Below are positions 54,460 through 64,000 of a stretch of DNA of 64,000 bases, piece by piece (the first letter of the stretch is position 1; every line of letters begins with the position of its first letter). The notes below the pieces were generated by a model, which saw only the letters and a list, made by a program, of their open reading frames with translations, ran no database searches and was not told where the DNA came from. Both the position numbers and the translations under genes were made by a program. The stretch comes from Paenibacillus sp. J23TS9 (GTDB lineage: Bacteria; Bacillota; Bacilli; Paenibacillales; Paenibacillaceae): positions 62,001 through 126,000 of the forward strand of contig NZ_BOSG01000007.1 in the NCBI RefSeq assembly GCF_018403225.1. Reading direction: 5' to 3'.

Positions 54460-56292
54460 TTACTCCACCGTCACGCTCTTCGCCAAATTCCGCGGCTTAT
54501 CCACGTCGTTTCCTCTCGCGAGGGAAGCGTAGTAGGACAGCAGCTGCAGCGGAACAACAGACAATGCTGGTGTTAGCAGCGGCAGCGTCTTCGGAATGGC
54601 AAAGGCCTGGTTTACGGATTTGAGCAGGCTGACAACATGCTCTTCATGCGTAATCGCCATGATGTCGGCACCGCGGGCACTAACCTCTTTGATGTTGCTC
54701 ACGGTTTTCTCAAGTACATCCTCCTGGGTTGCCAGGGCAATAACAGGAATACCGTCTTCGATTAGCGCGAGCGTACCATGCTTAAGCTCACCGGCTGCAT
54801 ATGCCTCGGAATGGATATAGGAAATCTCCTTCAGCTTGAGCGAGCCTTCCTGTGCCACTGCAAAATCGATTCCCCGTCCAATAAAGAATAAGTGCTCATG
54901 CTTGGAGATCTGTTCTGCATAGGCTTTGATCGCTTCCGGTTTGGCCAACATGCTATCGAGCTGCTCAGGCAGGGCCTGCATGGCTGCAATAATCTGTGCA
55001 ACCTGTTCTGGCGTTTGCGTACCGCGCACCTCAGCAAGGTACAGGGACAGCAGATAGAACGCGATCAACTGGGACGTGTATGCCTTGGTCGAAGCAACCG
55101 CAATTTCCGGTCCAGCCAAAGTTGCGATCACATCATCCGCATCCCGGGCAATAGAGCTTCCCACCACGTTGGTGATGGCCAGCACATGTGCACCATGGGA
55201 CTGTGCTTCGCGGAGAGCTGCCAGGGTATCTGCCGTTTCACCCGATTGGCTGACTACGATGACCAGCGTATCCGGTGTAACGATTGGTGAACGGTAACGA
55301 TATTCGGAAGCCACATCTGTCTCTACCGGAATCCGTACCAGTGACTCAATTGCATTACGGCCAACGAGGCCTGCATGATAAGCTGTGCCACAAGCTACGA
55401 TTTGTACTTTATTGATGCTTTTAATTTTTTCCGGAGTCAGCTTCAGCTCAGGCAGTACAACCTTTTTACCGGATTCGTCAATCCGACCGCGCATCGTGTC
55501 ACGATATGCTTTAGGTTGTTCATGAATCTCTTTAAGCATGAAATGCTCAAAGCCGCCTTTTTCCGCAGTGACGGCATCCCAGTCGACATGAATCATTTCC
55601 CGAGAAATAAAATTCCCTTCAATGGTCATCAATTCGACAGAGTCCTTCGTCAATACAGCCATCTCACCGTCGTTCAGGATATACACATTACGCGTATATT
55701 GCAGAATCGCCGGAATATCCGAACCGATAAAGTTCTCGCCTTCCCCAATCCCGATAATCAGTGGGCTTGCCTGACGAACTGCAACCAATTTATCCGGTTC
55801 GTATTCAGTCAGCACGCCAAGTGCAAATGCACCGCGCATATGCGTAATGGCTTTCTGCACCGCTTTGACGATGTCGCCTTCATATTCACGGGCGATCAGA
55901 TGCGAAATCACTTCGGTATCGGTTTCCGACACAAAATGATGTCCTTGCTCGATCAGCTCATCCTTCAAATCCAAATAATTTTCGACAATACCGTTATGCA
56001 CGACCGAAAACTTATGGCTGTTGTCCGTATGAGGATGGGAGTTCACATCCGATGGTTTACCATGGGTTGCCCAGCGCGTATGTCCGATACCTGCGCTTCC
56101 CACAAGTGGAGCTTCCTCCAGCTTTGATTCCAGATTCGCAATCCGGCCCTTCGCCTTGGAAATTTGCAATCCCTGATTGGTGAATACCGCAATCCCTGCA
56201 GAATCATATCCACGGTACTCCAATTTCTTCAAACCCTCGATCAATACTTCCTGTGTATCTTTCTGACCAATATATCCGACAATACCACACAT
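54460..56292 (-). CDS. glmS: Glutamine-fructose-6-phosphate aminotransferase
   Basis: 610 residues. After Met removal Cys1 of CGIVGYIG is the glutaminase nucleophile; the C-terminal half has two SIS domains (VACGTAYHAG, SQSGETADT) and ends KPRNLAKSVTVE, the universally conserved tail. It makes glucosamine-6-phosphate, first step to UDP-GlcNAc. CGGAGG decides ATG 56292; a longer frame from 56313 would put residues before the catalytic Cys. Expression is controlled by the ribozyme upstream. Its 3' end faces the mobile island. Confidence 0.98.
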   Translation of the reverse strand: MCGIVGYIGQKDTQEVLIEGLKKLEYRGYDSAGIAVFTNQGLQISKAKGRIANLESKLEEAPLVGSAGIGHTRWATHGKPSDVNSHPHTDNSHKFSVVHNGIVENYLDLKDELIEQGHHFVSETDTEVISHLIAREYEGDIVKAVQKAITHMRGAFALGVLTEYEPDKLVAVRQASPLIIGIGEGENFIGSDIPAILQYTRNVYILNDGEMAVLTKDSVELMTIEGNFISREMIHVDWDAVTAEKGGFEHFMLKEIHEQPKAYRDTMRGRIDESGKKVVLPELKLTPEKIKSINKVQIVACGTAYHAGLVGRNAIESLVRIPVETDVASEYRYRSPIVTPDTLVIVVSQSGETADTLAALREAQSHGAHVLAITNVVGSSIARDADDVIATLAGPEIAVASTKAYTSQLIAFYLLSLYLAEVRGTQTPEQVAQIIAAMQALPEQLDSMLAKPEAIKAYAEQISKHEHLFFIGRGIDFAVAQEGSLKLKEISYIHSEAYAAGELKHGTLALIEDGIPVIALATQEDVLEKTVSNIKEVSARGADIMAITHEEHVVSLLKSVNQAFAIPKTLPLLTPALSVVPLQLLSYYASLARGNDVDKPRNLAKSVTVE

Positions 56293-56489
56293 AATTAAAA
56301 TTCCTCCGTTCACTTCTCCAAAGTGGGTTTAGTGAGCTTACGGGAAAAGTCAGTCCGTGCGGCATATGCCAGAATGTACGGAAAACAAACTTGTATGAAG
56401 TTTACAAGGTACGTTCACGAATGTACATCTGGCTGCTGCACGCACTTACTGCTATCATGCCCGCACACTCATGAAATATGATTTTCTTA

Positions 56490-56690
56490 TCACCCACCGG
56501 AAGCGTTGTGTGAACGGTCGCCCATCCATTTTCCGTTTTCGGTTTACGGCTGTGGTGAATCACCGGAAGGTCCCCGCCGAATGTTTCGAACACCTTCACC
56601 TCGTCAACTTGGTGCTGCCGTGAATCCGCTGCTGGAAGCCGGATCCTTTCCCCGCGCAAGCCCAAGTTCTGGCGCTATTAATAATGAACC
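56490..56690 (-). ncRNA. glmS ribozyme (GlcN6P riboswitch)
   Basis: Minus-strand sequence begins TAATAGCGCCAGAACTTGG; the cleavage site A^GCGCC is at 56676/56675. Further conserved pieces follow in the right order: GCGGGGAAAGG, CAAGTTGACGAGG, the TTCGAAACATTCGGCGG element and CAGCCGTAAACC. It self-cleaves when bound to glucosamine-6-phosphate and lowers glmS mRNA. An open frame over this interval is not a protein gene. The 3' boundary is approximate. Confidence 0.93.
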
Positions 56691-56729
56691 TCACAATCCC
56701 CGCTTTCTATTTTCGAATAACATTTACTC

Positions 56730-56758
56730 ATTATATTCAAGTCGGGCCACTTTGGCAA
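56730..56758 (-). promoter_or_regulatory. Sigma-A promoter of glmS
   Basis: TTGCCA, 17-bp spacer, TATAAT on the minus strand; transcription would start about 40 bp before the ribozyme cleavage site. Confidence 0.8.
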
Positions 56759-56810
56759 TCCGGCACACAACCCATGCCAGGCCATCCTACCCCATATTCA
56801 CCTTAAAGGA

Positions 56811-56846
56811 AGGCCGATGAAACCTGAACATTAGTTTCACCGGCCT
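56811..56846 (-). terminator. Rho-independent terminator of the cdaA-cdaR-glmM operon
   Basis: GGCCGGTGAAAC / GTTTCATCGGCC stem followed by TTCCTTT on the minus strand. Confidence 0.85.
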
Positions 56847-56891
56847 ATGATAAAAGTTCCTTCATTTTACTATAAAAATAAACCTCTGGTC

Positions 56892-58232
56892 TTACACAAG
56901 CTCCCGCTTCACGACTTCTACGATCTGGTTCACGTATTGATCCAGCTGGTCCTTATCCGGACCTTCTGCCATTACGCGAATAAGAGATTCCGTACCGGAC
57001 GGACGTACCAGCACACGGCCATTATCGCCCAGAATGCCTTCCACTTCCGCAATGGCACCTTCAATCGCTGTGTTGCCTTCGTACTTGCTCTTATCCTCTA
57101 CACGCACGTTTACGAGCACCTGAGGATATTGGCGCATCATGGTTCTGAGCTCGCTCAGCTTTTTACCGGAACCCGAAATGGTGTCCACCAGCTGAATTGC
57201 CGTTAGTATGCCATCGCCGGTCGTGTTGTAATCGAGGAAAATAACATGGCCGGACTGTTCGCCGCCCAGGTTATAACCGCCCTTACGCATCTCTTCCATC
57301 ACGTAACGGTCACCGACCGCAGTCTTGGCTGTTTGCAGCCCCAGCTTCTCTGTGGCTTTGTAAAAGCCAATGTTGCTCATGACTGTTGATACAATTGTTC
57401 CATTATTCAATTTGCCTTGCTTGTTCATGGAATGACCGCAGATGCAGAGGATAAAGTCGCCATCAACCTCTTCACCATTGTTATCGATAGCGATCAAACG
57501 GTCCGCATCCCCATCAAAAGCCAGACCCAGGTCTGCTTTCGCCTTCAAAACCTCTTCCTTCAGCTTTTCAGGGTGTGTAGAACCACAATGATCGTTAATG
57601 TTCAATCCGTTCGGCTCAGCACCGATCTTCACTACTTCGGCACCCAACTCTTCAAAAAGCTTTGGTGCCAGCTCATAGGCTGCCCCATTCGCGCAGTCCA
57701 GCACGATTTTCAAACCGTCAAAGCTGTGACTGATCGTTGATTTTAAATACTCCAGATATTTATATTTGGATTCATTGTCCACAATCACGTTACCAAGGTC
57801 TTTACCTACAGGACGTGGCAGACTGTCGGTTTCTGCATCCATCAATGCTTCAATCTTCAGCTCAGTCTCATCGGATAGTTTGAATCCATCCCCGCCAAAG
57901 AATTTAATGCCGTTATCCTCTACAGGATTATGAGAAGCAGAGATCATTACACCTGCATCAGCTTTCAGCAATCTGGTAATGTATGCTACGGCCGGTGTAG
58001 ATACTACGCCCAAACGCACCACATGGGCACCAATAGACAGCAGACCTGCTACCAGCGCGGACTCCAGCATAACGCCGGACACACGCGTATCCATACCAAT
58101 CACTACGGTTGGCTTCTCCACATCACCTGTAAGTACATAACCACCACAGCGACCGATACTGTATGCCATCTCAGCCGTTAATTCCTTATTTGCGACACCG
58201 CGTACACCGTCAGTTCCAAAATATTTCCCCAT
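56892..58232 (-). CDS. glmM: Phosphoglucosamine mutase
   Basis: 446 residues. Phosphoserine loop [15 protein letters not shown], metal-binding DGDADR and the C-terminal phosphate loop [12 protein letters not shown]. It converts glucosamine-6-phosphate to glucosamine-1-phosphate. Third gene of cdaA-cdaR-glmM, where GlmM is known to bind CdaA and modulate c-di-AMP synthesis. GGAGAACA precedes the ATG. Confidence 0.97.
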   Translation of the reverse strand: MGKYFGTDGVRGVANKELTAEMAYSIGRCGGYVLTGDVEKPTVVIGMDTRVSGVMLESALVAGLLSIGAHVVRLGVVSTPAVAYITRLLKADAGVMISASHNPVEDNGIKFFGGDGFKLSDETELKIEALMDAETDSLPRPVGKDLGNVIVDNESKYKYLEYLKSTISHSFDGLKIVLDCANGAAYELAPKLFEELGAEVVKIGAEPNGLNINDHCGSTHPEKLKEEVLKAKADLGLAFDGDADRLIAIDNNGEEVDGDFILCICGHSMNKQGKLNNGTIVSTVMSNIGFYKATEKLGLQTAKTAVGDRYVMEEMRKGGYNLGGEQSGHVIFLDYNTTGDGILTAIQLVDTISGSGKKLSELRTMMRQYPQVLVNVRVEDKSKYEGNTAIEGAIAEVEGILGDNGRVLVRPSGTESLIRVMAEGPDKDQLDQYVNQIVEVVKRELV

Positions 58233-58304
58233 GATTGTTCTCCTTTTTTATATACTTCCGGTTTGAAAAATCCCAAGTTCCAATTTAGATTGTTTATCAG
58301 TAAA

Positions 58305-59723
58305 TTAGTTTGTTCCTGTGTCTCCCGAATCATTGGAAGAGTCCTGAGTGTTCCCGGGTTCATCCGGGGTGGATCCTCCGTTCTCTTCGGTTCCCGTTCC
58401 AGGGAGACTTCCCTGGTTTTGGTTTTGATTTTTATCCTTGCCTTTTCCGTCTGTTCCGGTCTCCGGAGTGGTTGTCGTAGGTGCAGTAGGATTCTCCTTC
58501 ACCTCAACCGTAGCGGTAAGCGGGCTTCCCTGGTCAAGGCGGGAAATATAACGCGGCAGAACAACCTGAAGTGTAACTTCATGCGTTCCCGGCTTCAAGT
58601 TCCCCACGCTTGCGATCAACTGGATATCGTCTTTGGTCAGACTGTTCAGCAGCCCCGGGGCCCCGTTGAGTGTTAGGGACATCATACGGCTCGCCGGAGT
58701 AATAATATTAGCCTGAAGGTCGCTGCTGTCATCGTTTTTGATCGTGATCGGGATGTCATTGATGACCCGCTGTGAATTGGAAACCGTGGTGATTTCCACC
58801 TGCAAGGAGCTAGGCTCGATTTTCTCAAAACCAGAAGGTGCCGTCAAGTCCACAGGAAGAACTATAGTTCCGGCCTGCGTGATCTGGCTTAAATCCACAC
58901 TAATATTCGTATAGGACTTTACTCCCGCTAGCGCTTCTTGCGATCCGTACAATTTAATCCTGCTCACATTGGACTGGGCTTTGGAGATCACTAATCCTTC
59001 AGGCAGCTTTCCCGTATACTGCAGCTCAATCGGTACCTCCTTATAGGGAGGTGAGATAATGACTTCGGCTGTAACCGAAGACGGCTCGAGCACAGCTCCT
59101 TCGATTTCCTGCCCCTTCTTGTCATAAGCAATCAGCTTGATCCGCTTCTCCTTCACCGAGCTGTCCTCACCATCAATCGTTACCGTCCCTTGGACCTTGG
59201 CGACTTCACGGAGCTCACTCTCTGGAAGTGTCACTTTCACGGTTGCCGGCTGCGGCGTAACCTTTCCAAGCTGGTAACCTTCTGCAGGCATACCTTTGGT
59301 CATGATCGTAACCGGGAAAGTCGCCGTATTTCTCTCTTCAATATTTACCGTCACCGCCGATGGCTGAATGTTCACGATCTCCAGCCCTTTAGGAATATCT
59401 ACACTTAAAGGCAGCGTGCTGGTTCCCACCTTCGCATTGCTGAGATCCAGTTTGATCTTATACTCACCTGAAAATGCAGTGAGTAGATCGGTCTTTTTGC
59501 CCTTAATCTCTATGCGGACCCGATCCGTATCCATCGCACTCAAAATATATTTTTTCTCATCCAGCCCATAGGGCTGCACTTTTACATTTTCAATAATCCT
59601 TGTATCGATTTTCCCGGTAGGCGTTGGCGTATCATTATTCCAATGGACCATACTCCACAATAAAAAACTGACTGCAAGTGCCAATATCTTCGCGAAATTA
59701 TTGTTATTAATCCATTTATTCAT
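58305..59723 (-). CDS. cdaR: CdaR, YbbR-domain regulator of CdaA
   Basis: 472 residues. N-terminal TM helix (NFAKILALAVSFLLWSMVHW), then four YbbR-type beta domains facing outside, and a low-complexity acidic Ser/Thr/Gly tail (about the last 70 residues) that is longer than usual. Start 59723 (MNKWINN) overlaps the cdaA stop by 8 bp; the frame to 59798 is a run-in. It modulates the membrane diadenylate cyclase CdaA. Confidence 0.93.
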   Translation of the reverse strand: MNKWINNNNFAKILALAVSFLLWSMVHWNNDTPTPTGKIDTRIIENVKVQPYGLDEKKYILSAMDTDRVRIEIKGKKTDLLTAFSGEYKIKLDLSNAKVGTSTLPLSVDIPKGLEIVNIQPSAVTVNIEERNTATFPVTIMTKGMPAEGYQLGKVTPQPATVKVTLPESELREVAKVQGTVTIDGEDSSVKEKRIKLIAYDKKGQEIEGAVLEPSSVTAEVIISPPYKEVPIELQYTGKLPEGLVISKAQSNVSRIKLYGSQEALAGVKSYTNISVDLSQITQAGTIVLPVDLTAPSGFEKIEPSSLQVEITTVSNSQRVINDIPITIKNDDSSDLQANIITPASRMMSLTLNGAPGLLNSLTKDDIQLIASVGNLKPGTHEVTLQVVLPRYISRLDQGSPLTATVEVKENPTAPTTTTPETGTDGKGKDKNQNQNQGSLPGTGTEENGGSTPDEPGNTQDSSNDSGDTGTN

Positions 59724-60546
59724 CTTTATCAGTCCCCTTCCGGCGCCAGAACATCGAGCGCTTTTCTTTAGGGGTAGAATTAGGACGAAGTTCTTCATAC
59801 AGCTTCGAAATCAGGGATTCTTCCTTGATATCACGTACAACCTGTCCATTGATAGCAAGTGAAATTTGACCTGTTTCTTCAGAGACAACCACCGAAATAG
59901 CATCTCCTACCTCACTGATTCCAATAGCTGCACGGTGCCGCGTACCCAGTTCCTTACTAATAAAAGGGTTCTCTGACAGTGGCAAATAACATGCCGCTGC
60001 GGCTATCTGGTTATTCTGTACGATGACGGCACCATCATGAAGCGGTGTATTAGGGATAAAGATGTTAATGAGCAGCTGCGAGCTGATCATGGACTGCATC
60101 GGAATACCCGACTCTGTGTATTCATTAAGTCCCGTTTGCCGCTCAAAAACAATTAATGCGCCTATCTTTCTGCGTGCTAAATAATTTACGGCTTTAATAA
60201 CTTCTCCAATCAGCTTGTTGAATTCCTCATCTTCCGCTGACGATCTCCCAAAGATCTTGCCCCGTCCCAGCTGTTCGAGTGCTCTTCGGAGCTCCGGCTG
60301 GAAAATGATAAAGATGGCGAAGATGCCAAAGTTAAATATTTGATTCATCAGCCATTTGAGTGTATACAAATCGAACCAGGTGCTTAACGCCCAAATAATC
60401 ACGAGCACCAGAATCCCTTTCAGCAGCTGAATGGCTCTGGTTCCTCTGACGAGTAAAATGACATGATAAATAATATATGTAACGATCGCAATATCAATAA
60501 TATCCTTAATGGACTCTTTCCATGTCAAATCAGCAAAATAACTCAT
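59716..60546 (-). CDS. cdaA: Diadenylate cyclase CdaA
   Basis: 276 residues. Three N-terminal TM helices (about residues 10-85) and a DAC domain with both catalytic motifs: PLHDGAVIV (DGA) and GTRHRAAIG (RHR). It makes c-di-AMP from two ATP, controlling potassium and turgor. First gene of cdaA-cdaR-glmM. Confidence 0.96.
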   Translation of the reverse strand: MSYFADLTWKESIKDIIDIAIVTYIIYHVILLVRGTRAIQLLKGILVLVIIWALSTWFDLYTLKWLMNQIFNFGIFAIFIIFQPELRRALEQLGRGKIFGRSSAEDEEFNKLIGEVIKAVNYLARRKIGALIVFERQTGLNEYTESGIPMQSMISSQLLINIFIPNTPLHDGAVIVQNNQIAAAACYLPLSENPFISKELGTRHRAAIGISEVGDAISVVVSEETGQISLAINGQVVRDIKEESLISKLYEELRPNSTPKEKRSMFWRRKGTDKDE

Positions 60547-60691
60547 ACTTAGGCCCCCGCACTTCCCCTTGAATGTTAAATGGGTCTCTATGTAATATAA
60601 TTTCCCCTATATCTTCTAGGTTATAACGATCAACTTCAGGTTGCAAGCGGCCGAAGCTCTAAAATGGATTAATTTATGCATTCTTCCAACA

Positions 60692-60724
60692 AAAAGGCGC
60701 CTTCTTTCTGGAAAGAGGCGCCGA
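60692..60724 (-). terminator. Rho-independent terminator of sigW-rsiW
   Basis: GGCGCCTCTTTC / GAAAGAAGGCGCC stem and TTTTT on the minus strand. Confidence 0.9.
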
Positions 60725-60749
60725 TAAATTCAGTTGCAGCAAAGGTTTA

Positions 60750-61364
60750 TTAACGATAGGCGACATCAGAGAATGCATTTGTTATTTTATACCAAATCCA
60801 ATCCAGAGCCTGATCAATGTTTTTGACCCTTCCCGAGATATGGGCAGTAGAAGCCTGATACAAAGATCCGTCAATGACAGTCAGGTTCCCGTTCACATCA
60901 CCGTAGATCTTCGTTTTACCATTCTCTACCGTTAAATTGCCTGCTATGCTTTTTCCTTCAGGGACAATCACTGTGTCTCCTTCAATGATAACCTGATCCA
61001 GATCGCTTCCCTTGACCACGAGCTGTGTGTCCTGATCCCAGAAGCTGACAGAACTAATCAGCATCACAATCAGAAAAACAGCCGCCGCTGTAACTGCAGG
61101 ATGTCTTTTAATCCATCCAAGCCAAGGCTGCTGCCGTTTCTCCTGTGGCAGGGCACTCATGATCCGCTGGGTCAGCTCAAGAGGTGTAGACGGGGCGTGA
61201 TGGTTCAAGGAGAACATCAGCATATCCGTCTGTTCCAGCTCTTTAAACTGCATCCGACAGTCGGGGCAGGACAACAAATGGGTCTTAAGCTCCATCTGCT
61301 GGTCCTTGGACAAGTCGTCGTCTAGATAGTCATGCATTAAAGAGACGGCCAAGTTGCATTCCAT
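60750..61364 (-). CDS. rsiW: Anti-sigma-W factor
   Basis: 204 residues. Zinc-binding anti-sigma domain with H-x3-C-x2-C (KTHLLSCPDCRM) at the N-terminus, a single TM helix (AAAVFLIVMLISSVSFW) near residue 105, and an extracellular beta-rich part. It holds SigW inactive until regulated proteolysis. AAAGGA decides ATG 61364 over 61382. 120 bp after sigW, same operon. Confidence 0.92.
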   Translation of the reverse strand: MECNLAVSLMHDYLDDDLSKDQQMELKTHLLSCPDCRMQFKELEQTDMLMFSLNHHAPSTPLELTQRIMSALPQEKRQQPWLGWIKRHPAVTAAAVFLIVMLISSVSFWDQDTQLVVKGSDLDQVIIEGDTVIVPEGKSIAGNLTVENGKTKIYGDVNGNLTVIDGSLYQASTAHISGRVKNIDQALDWIWYKITNAFSDVAYR

Positions 61365-61484
61365 ATGAGCCAATCCTTTCATTCATATAAATGTATTCAA
61401 CCCTCTTCCGCTCCAAGGGCATAAGACTTGTTTATCTTGTAATACGCAATGGTTTTTAGAATGTTTCAACAAAATAAATGGAAT

Positions 61485-62054
61485 TTATAATTTGGGCTCC
61501 AGTTTTTTGCGTAAAAACTCCCGCCCCCGGTGTACCCGCGTCTTGATTGTTGTAACGGGCATTCCCAAAACATCACTGATCTCCTGCAACGACAAGTCCT
61601 GCAAATATCTCAGAATCATGACCGACTTGTACTTGGCCGGCAGGCTGCCAATCGCCTGATAAATGATCTCCTGCGTTTCAGATAGAAGCGTCTCGCTCTC
61701 CGGTGTCCGGTTATCGCTGGGAATCATTGAATAACCATCCATGCCCTCTTGATCATTCATCTCTGCATCCAGCGAATATGTAGGCTTCTTCTTCCTCAGC
61801 CGGTCGATGCATAAATTGGTAGCGATTCTGTAGATCCATGTTGAAAATTTTTGATTCGGGTCATACCTGTCCAAATTTTTATATACACGTAAAAAAGTCT
61901 CCTGTACAATATCCTCCGCCTCATGGCGGTTCCCCAGCATCCTGTAGGCCAAATGATATATTTTATCCTTGTATAGCTCTACAATCTCTGCAAAGGCACG
62001 CTGGTCCCCTTTGAGAGCCAGCTTCGTTAACCTGTTTTCTATATTATCCACCAA
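61485..62054 (-). CDS. sigW: ECF sigma factor SigW
   Basis: 189 residues. Region 2 (FAEIVELYKDKIYHLAYRMLGNRHEAEDIVQETFLRVYKNL) and region 4 (ILRYLQDLSLQEISDVLGMPVTTIKTRVHRGR) of ECF sigma factors; the partner rsiW follows. It directs cell-envelope stress genes. No TGAAAC/CGTA autoregulatory promoter was convincingly found upstream. Confidence 0.93.
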   Translation of the reverse strand: MVDNIENRLTKLALKGDQRAFAEIVELYKDKIYHLAYRMLGNRHEAEDIVQETFLRVYKNLDRYDPNQKFSTWIYRIATNLCIDRLRKKKPTYSLDAEMNDQEGMDGYSMIPSDNRTPESETLLSETQEIIYQAIGSLPAKYKSVMILRYLQDLSLQEISDVLGMPVTTIKTRVHRGREFLRKKLEPKL

Positions 62055-62159
62055 TATATTCCCCCAGACTTGCTGATGGGTAATGATCTTTTTTCACATC
62101 ATTCAAATCGTAATTCAACTTCCGGAAAAATGCAAGACAACCACCCATAAAGACAACAA

Positions 62160-62206
62160 AAAAAGGAAAGCCATGGCTTCAACAAATTGAATCCCGGCTT
62201 TCCCCT
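62160..62206 (-). terminator. Rho-independent terminator of ppc
   Basis: GGAAAGCCGGG / CCATGGCTTTCC stem followed by eight T residues on the minus strand. Confidence 0.85.
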
Positions 62207-62242
62207 ATTTGGCGTTCCTATGATGTCAGTATAGCAAAAGTA

Positions 62243-64000
62243 TCAGCCTGTATTCCGGAGACCTGCAGCAATTCCGTTGATGGTGAGGAGTACCTCACGC
62301 AGCAATTCAGCGTTGTCTTCATCCTTTTCACGCAGTCCGCGAAGCTCACTTAGGAGCTGAACCTGCAGATAACTCAGTGGATCGACATATGGATTGCGCA
62401 AACGGATGGATTCCTGAATGACAGGGACATTATCCAGAATTTCCTTTTGCCCGGTGATCTGGAGAATCAGCTCTGAAGTGAGCTTGAATTCTTGTTCGAT
62501 CAGATTGAAAATACGCTGACGCGCTTCATCATCTTTGGACATATTCGCATATTCATGGGCAATAACCATATCTGCTTTTGCAATCGCCATTTGAAGAGAA
62601 TCGATTAATGAAGTAAAGAATGAGAATTTCTCATACATTTCCTGCATAATCTTGAGGTTCTCTTCCTTGTTCTGATAAAAGTTCTGAAGGCCCGTTCCCG
62701 CAGCATACCAGGCTGGCAGCAGGAAGCGGCTTTGCGTCCAAGAGAACACCCATGGAATCGCACGGAGATCCTCGAAACGGTCACTGTTCTTCCGCTTGGA
62801 AGGACGTGAGCCAATGTTCAGCTCTCCGACTTCAGGAAGCGGTGTAGACTCTTTGAAGAAGGACAGGAAGTCCGGATCTCTGAAAATCAAATCCTGGTAC
62901 TTTTTGCGGGATACTTCCGACATTTCTCTAACAATATCATCCCAGTATGCTTCGCTTGAATCGTCCCCCTGCGGAGTCTGGTTATTGATAGCCGCTGTAA
63001 TCAACGCCGATGTGGCTTGATCCAGACTGCGGTAAGCAATCCCTTTAAGGGAATAACGGGATGAGATAACCTCTCCCTGTTCCGTAATCTTGATACCTCC
63101 GCCGATCGTTGATGCCGGTTGAGCCAGAATCGAGCGGTTCAGCGGCATGCCACCGCGTCCGAGAGCACCACCGCGTCCATGGAAGAACTTCAGCTTGATA
63201 TCAAACTCGTCAGCCACAGCTGTCAGTTCCTTCAAGGCTACGCGCAGCTCCCAGTTCGCTGTTACTGCACCGCCATCTTTGTTACTGTCCGAATAGCCAA
63301 GCATAATTTCCTGCAGATCATTTCTAGCAGCAATGCTTTGACGGTAAATCGGCAATTGAAACAGTCTCTTCATGATTTCCGGAGCGGCATGCAGATCCTC
63401 AATGGTCTCAAAGAGAGGTACGGATTGCAATGTGCAGTCAACTGTACCGTCACTGTTTTGGCGGAACAAGCCAACCTCTTTTGCAAATACCATGACTTCC
63501 ATGATATCACTTGCACCCTCAGCCATACTGATCAGGTAGCTCGTAATACACTCTGGACCATACTCCTGCTGGGCTTTATACACCGTACGGAATACGTCAA
63601 GACACTCTTTAGTGCTCGCGCTATATTGATGATAATTCGATGTAATTGGTCTTGGTTCATTGAGGAGTTTGGACAAAAGCTCAATCTTCTCCTCTTCAGA
63701 CAGCTTCGAATAGTCAGGCGTAATATCCACCTGCGCCAAAACCTCTTTCATCGCATTTTCATGCTCCTGACTGTGTTGGCGGATATCCAAAGCGGCTGTA
63801 TGAAAACCAAACAGCTCAACCTGACGGATTAATTTCTGTATATATGTGTCAGCGACATAGTCAGCGTAATGAAAACGCAAGCTGCGGTCGATGACTTTTA
63901 AATCTTCGATAAACTCTGCAGGTGAATTATAGGCCTCAGGAGTACCCTTCTTGCCTTCATCAGCCACATTGCTCATTTTCTCCATCATGTAGACAAGCTT
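62243..64000 (-). CDS. ppc: Phosphoenolpyruvate carboxylase (partial, N-terminus beyond window)
   Basis: About 585 C-terminal residues of roughly 930; the frame is open to the window edge. Catalytic motifs FFHGRGGALGRGG and LGYSDSNKDGG are present, and the end RNPYVDPLSYLQVQLLSELR ... GIAAGLRNTG is the canonical C-terminus. It refills oxaloacetate from PEP and bicarbonate. Confidence 0.97.
   Translation of the reverse strand, partial: KLVYMMEKMSNVADEGKKGTPEAYNSPAEFIEDLKVIDRSLRFHYADYVADTYIQKLIRQVELFGFHTAALDIRQHSQEHENAMKEVLAQVDITPDYSKLSEEEKIELLSKLLNEPRPITSNYHQYSASTKECLDVFRTVYKAQQEYGPECITSYLISMAEGASDIMEVMVFAKEVGLFRQNSDGTVDCTLQSVPLFETIEDLHAAPEIMKRLFQLPIYRQSIAARNDLQEIMLGYSDSNKDGGAVTANWELRVALKELTAVADEFDIKLKFFHGRGGALGRGGMPLNRSILAQPASTIGGGIKITEQGEVISSRYSLKGIAYRSLDQATSALITAAINNQTPQGDDSSEAYWDDIVREMSEVSRKKYQDLIFRDPDFLSFFKESTPLPEVGELNIGSRPSKRKNSDRFEDLRAIPWVFSWTQSRFLLPAWYAAGTGLQNFYQNKEENLKIMQEMYEKFSFFTSLIDSLQMAIAKADMVIAHEYANMSKDDEARQRIFNLIEQEFKLTSELILQITGQKEILDNVPVIQESIRLRNPYVDPLSYLQVQLLSELRGLREKDEDNAELLREVLLTINGIAAGLRNTG

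Noticed and set aside
45700..54460. Tn7-like transposon at glmS
   Set aside because: No tnsA, tnsB, tnsC or tnsD homologue and no recognisable Tn7 end repeats in the window.
56402..56665. 87-codon minus-strand open frame upstream of glmS
   Set aside because: It coincides with the glmS ribozyme; conserved RNA motifs, not codons, explain the sequence.

Overview
The window looks like a chromosomal segment of a Gram-positive, Bacillota-type bacterium, most likely Paenibacillus or a close relative. The grounds are the sigW-rsiW, cdaA-cdaR-glmM and glmS order, a glmS ribozyme, strong AGGAGG-type ribosome binding sites, many rho-independent terminators, and a large set of one-gene regulators and transporters. 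Genus assignment is inference. No rRNA, tRNA or CRISPR array was seen.

Left part (1-45.7 kb) is ordinary accessory and housekeeping chromosome. It holds rocD-rocF (arginine/ornithine catabolism), a very large hybrid histidine kinase with a BTAD-type response regulator, a LysR/SDR/tautomerase locus, a secreted purple-acid-phosphatase-like protein, a MocR regulator facing an EamA exporter with perfect palindromes between them, a SWIM/SNF2 pair, a chemoreceptor, a GH31 glycosidase next to the scar of a lost sugar ABC permease, MarR and TetR oxidoreductase switches, and a DeoR-controlled phosphoesterase/transporter pair. A DUF1963 gene here carries an apparent frameshift.

Right part (54.4-64 kb) is a conserved core block on the minus strand: ppc (partial), sigW-rsiW, cdaA-cdaR-glmM (c-di-AMP synthesis coupled to cell-wall precursor synthesis), then a promoter, a glmS ribozyme and glmS.

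Between them, downstream of the glmS 3' end (a well-known insertion hot spot), lies a mosaic island at about 45.8-53.9 kb. It contains an Erm-type rRNA methyltransferase with an RLR stalling leader peptide, debris of a Tn3-family transposon and its tyrosine recombinase, and the most remarkable object of the window: seven single-gene units, all on the minus strand, separated by 140-220 bp imperfect palindromes whose ends read GTTAT/ATAAC. The two ends of each gene unit are inverted repeats of each other and differ from those of its neighbours, which is what circularising integron cassettes with unusually long attC-like sites would show. The array abuts a decayed tyrosine recombinase (N-terminal domains only) at 53.4-53.85 kb. 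I read it as a degenerate integron-like cassette array in a Bacillota chromosome. Its cargo is a cupin dioxygenase-like protein, a membrane-anchored protein, a ParB-like protein, a nucleoside phosphorylase, a Nudix hydrolase, a nucleotidyltransferase broken by a stop codon, and a P-loop kinase.
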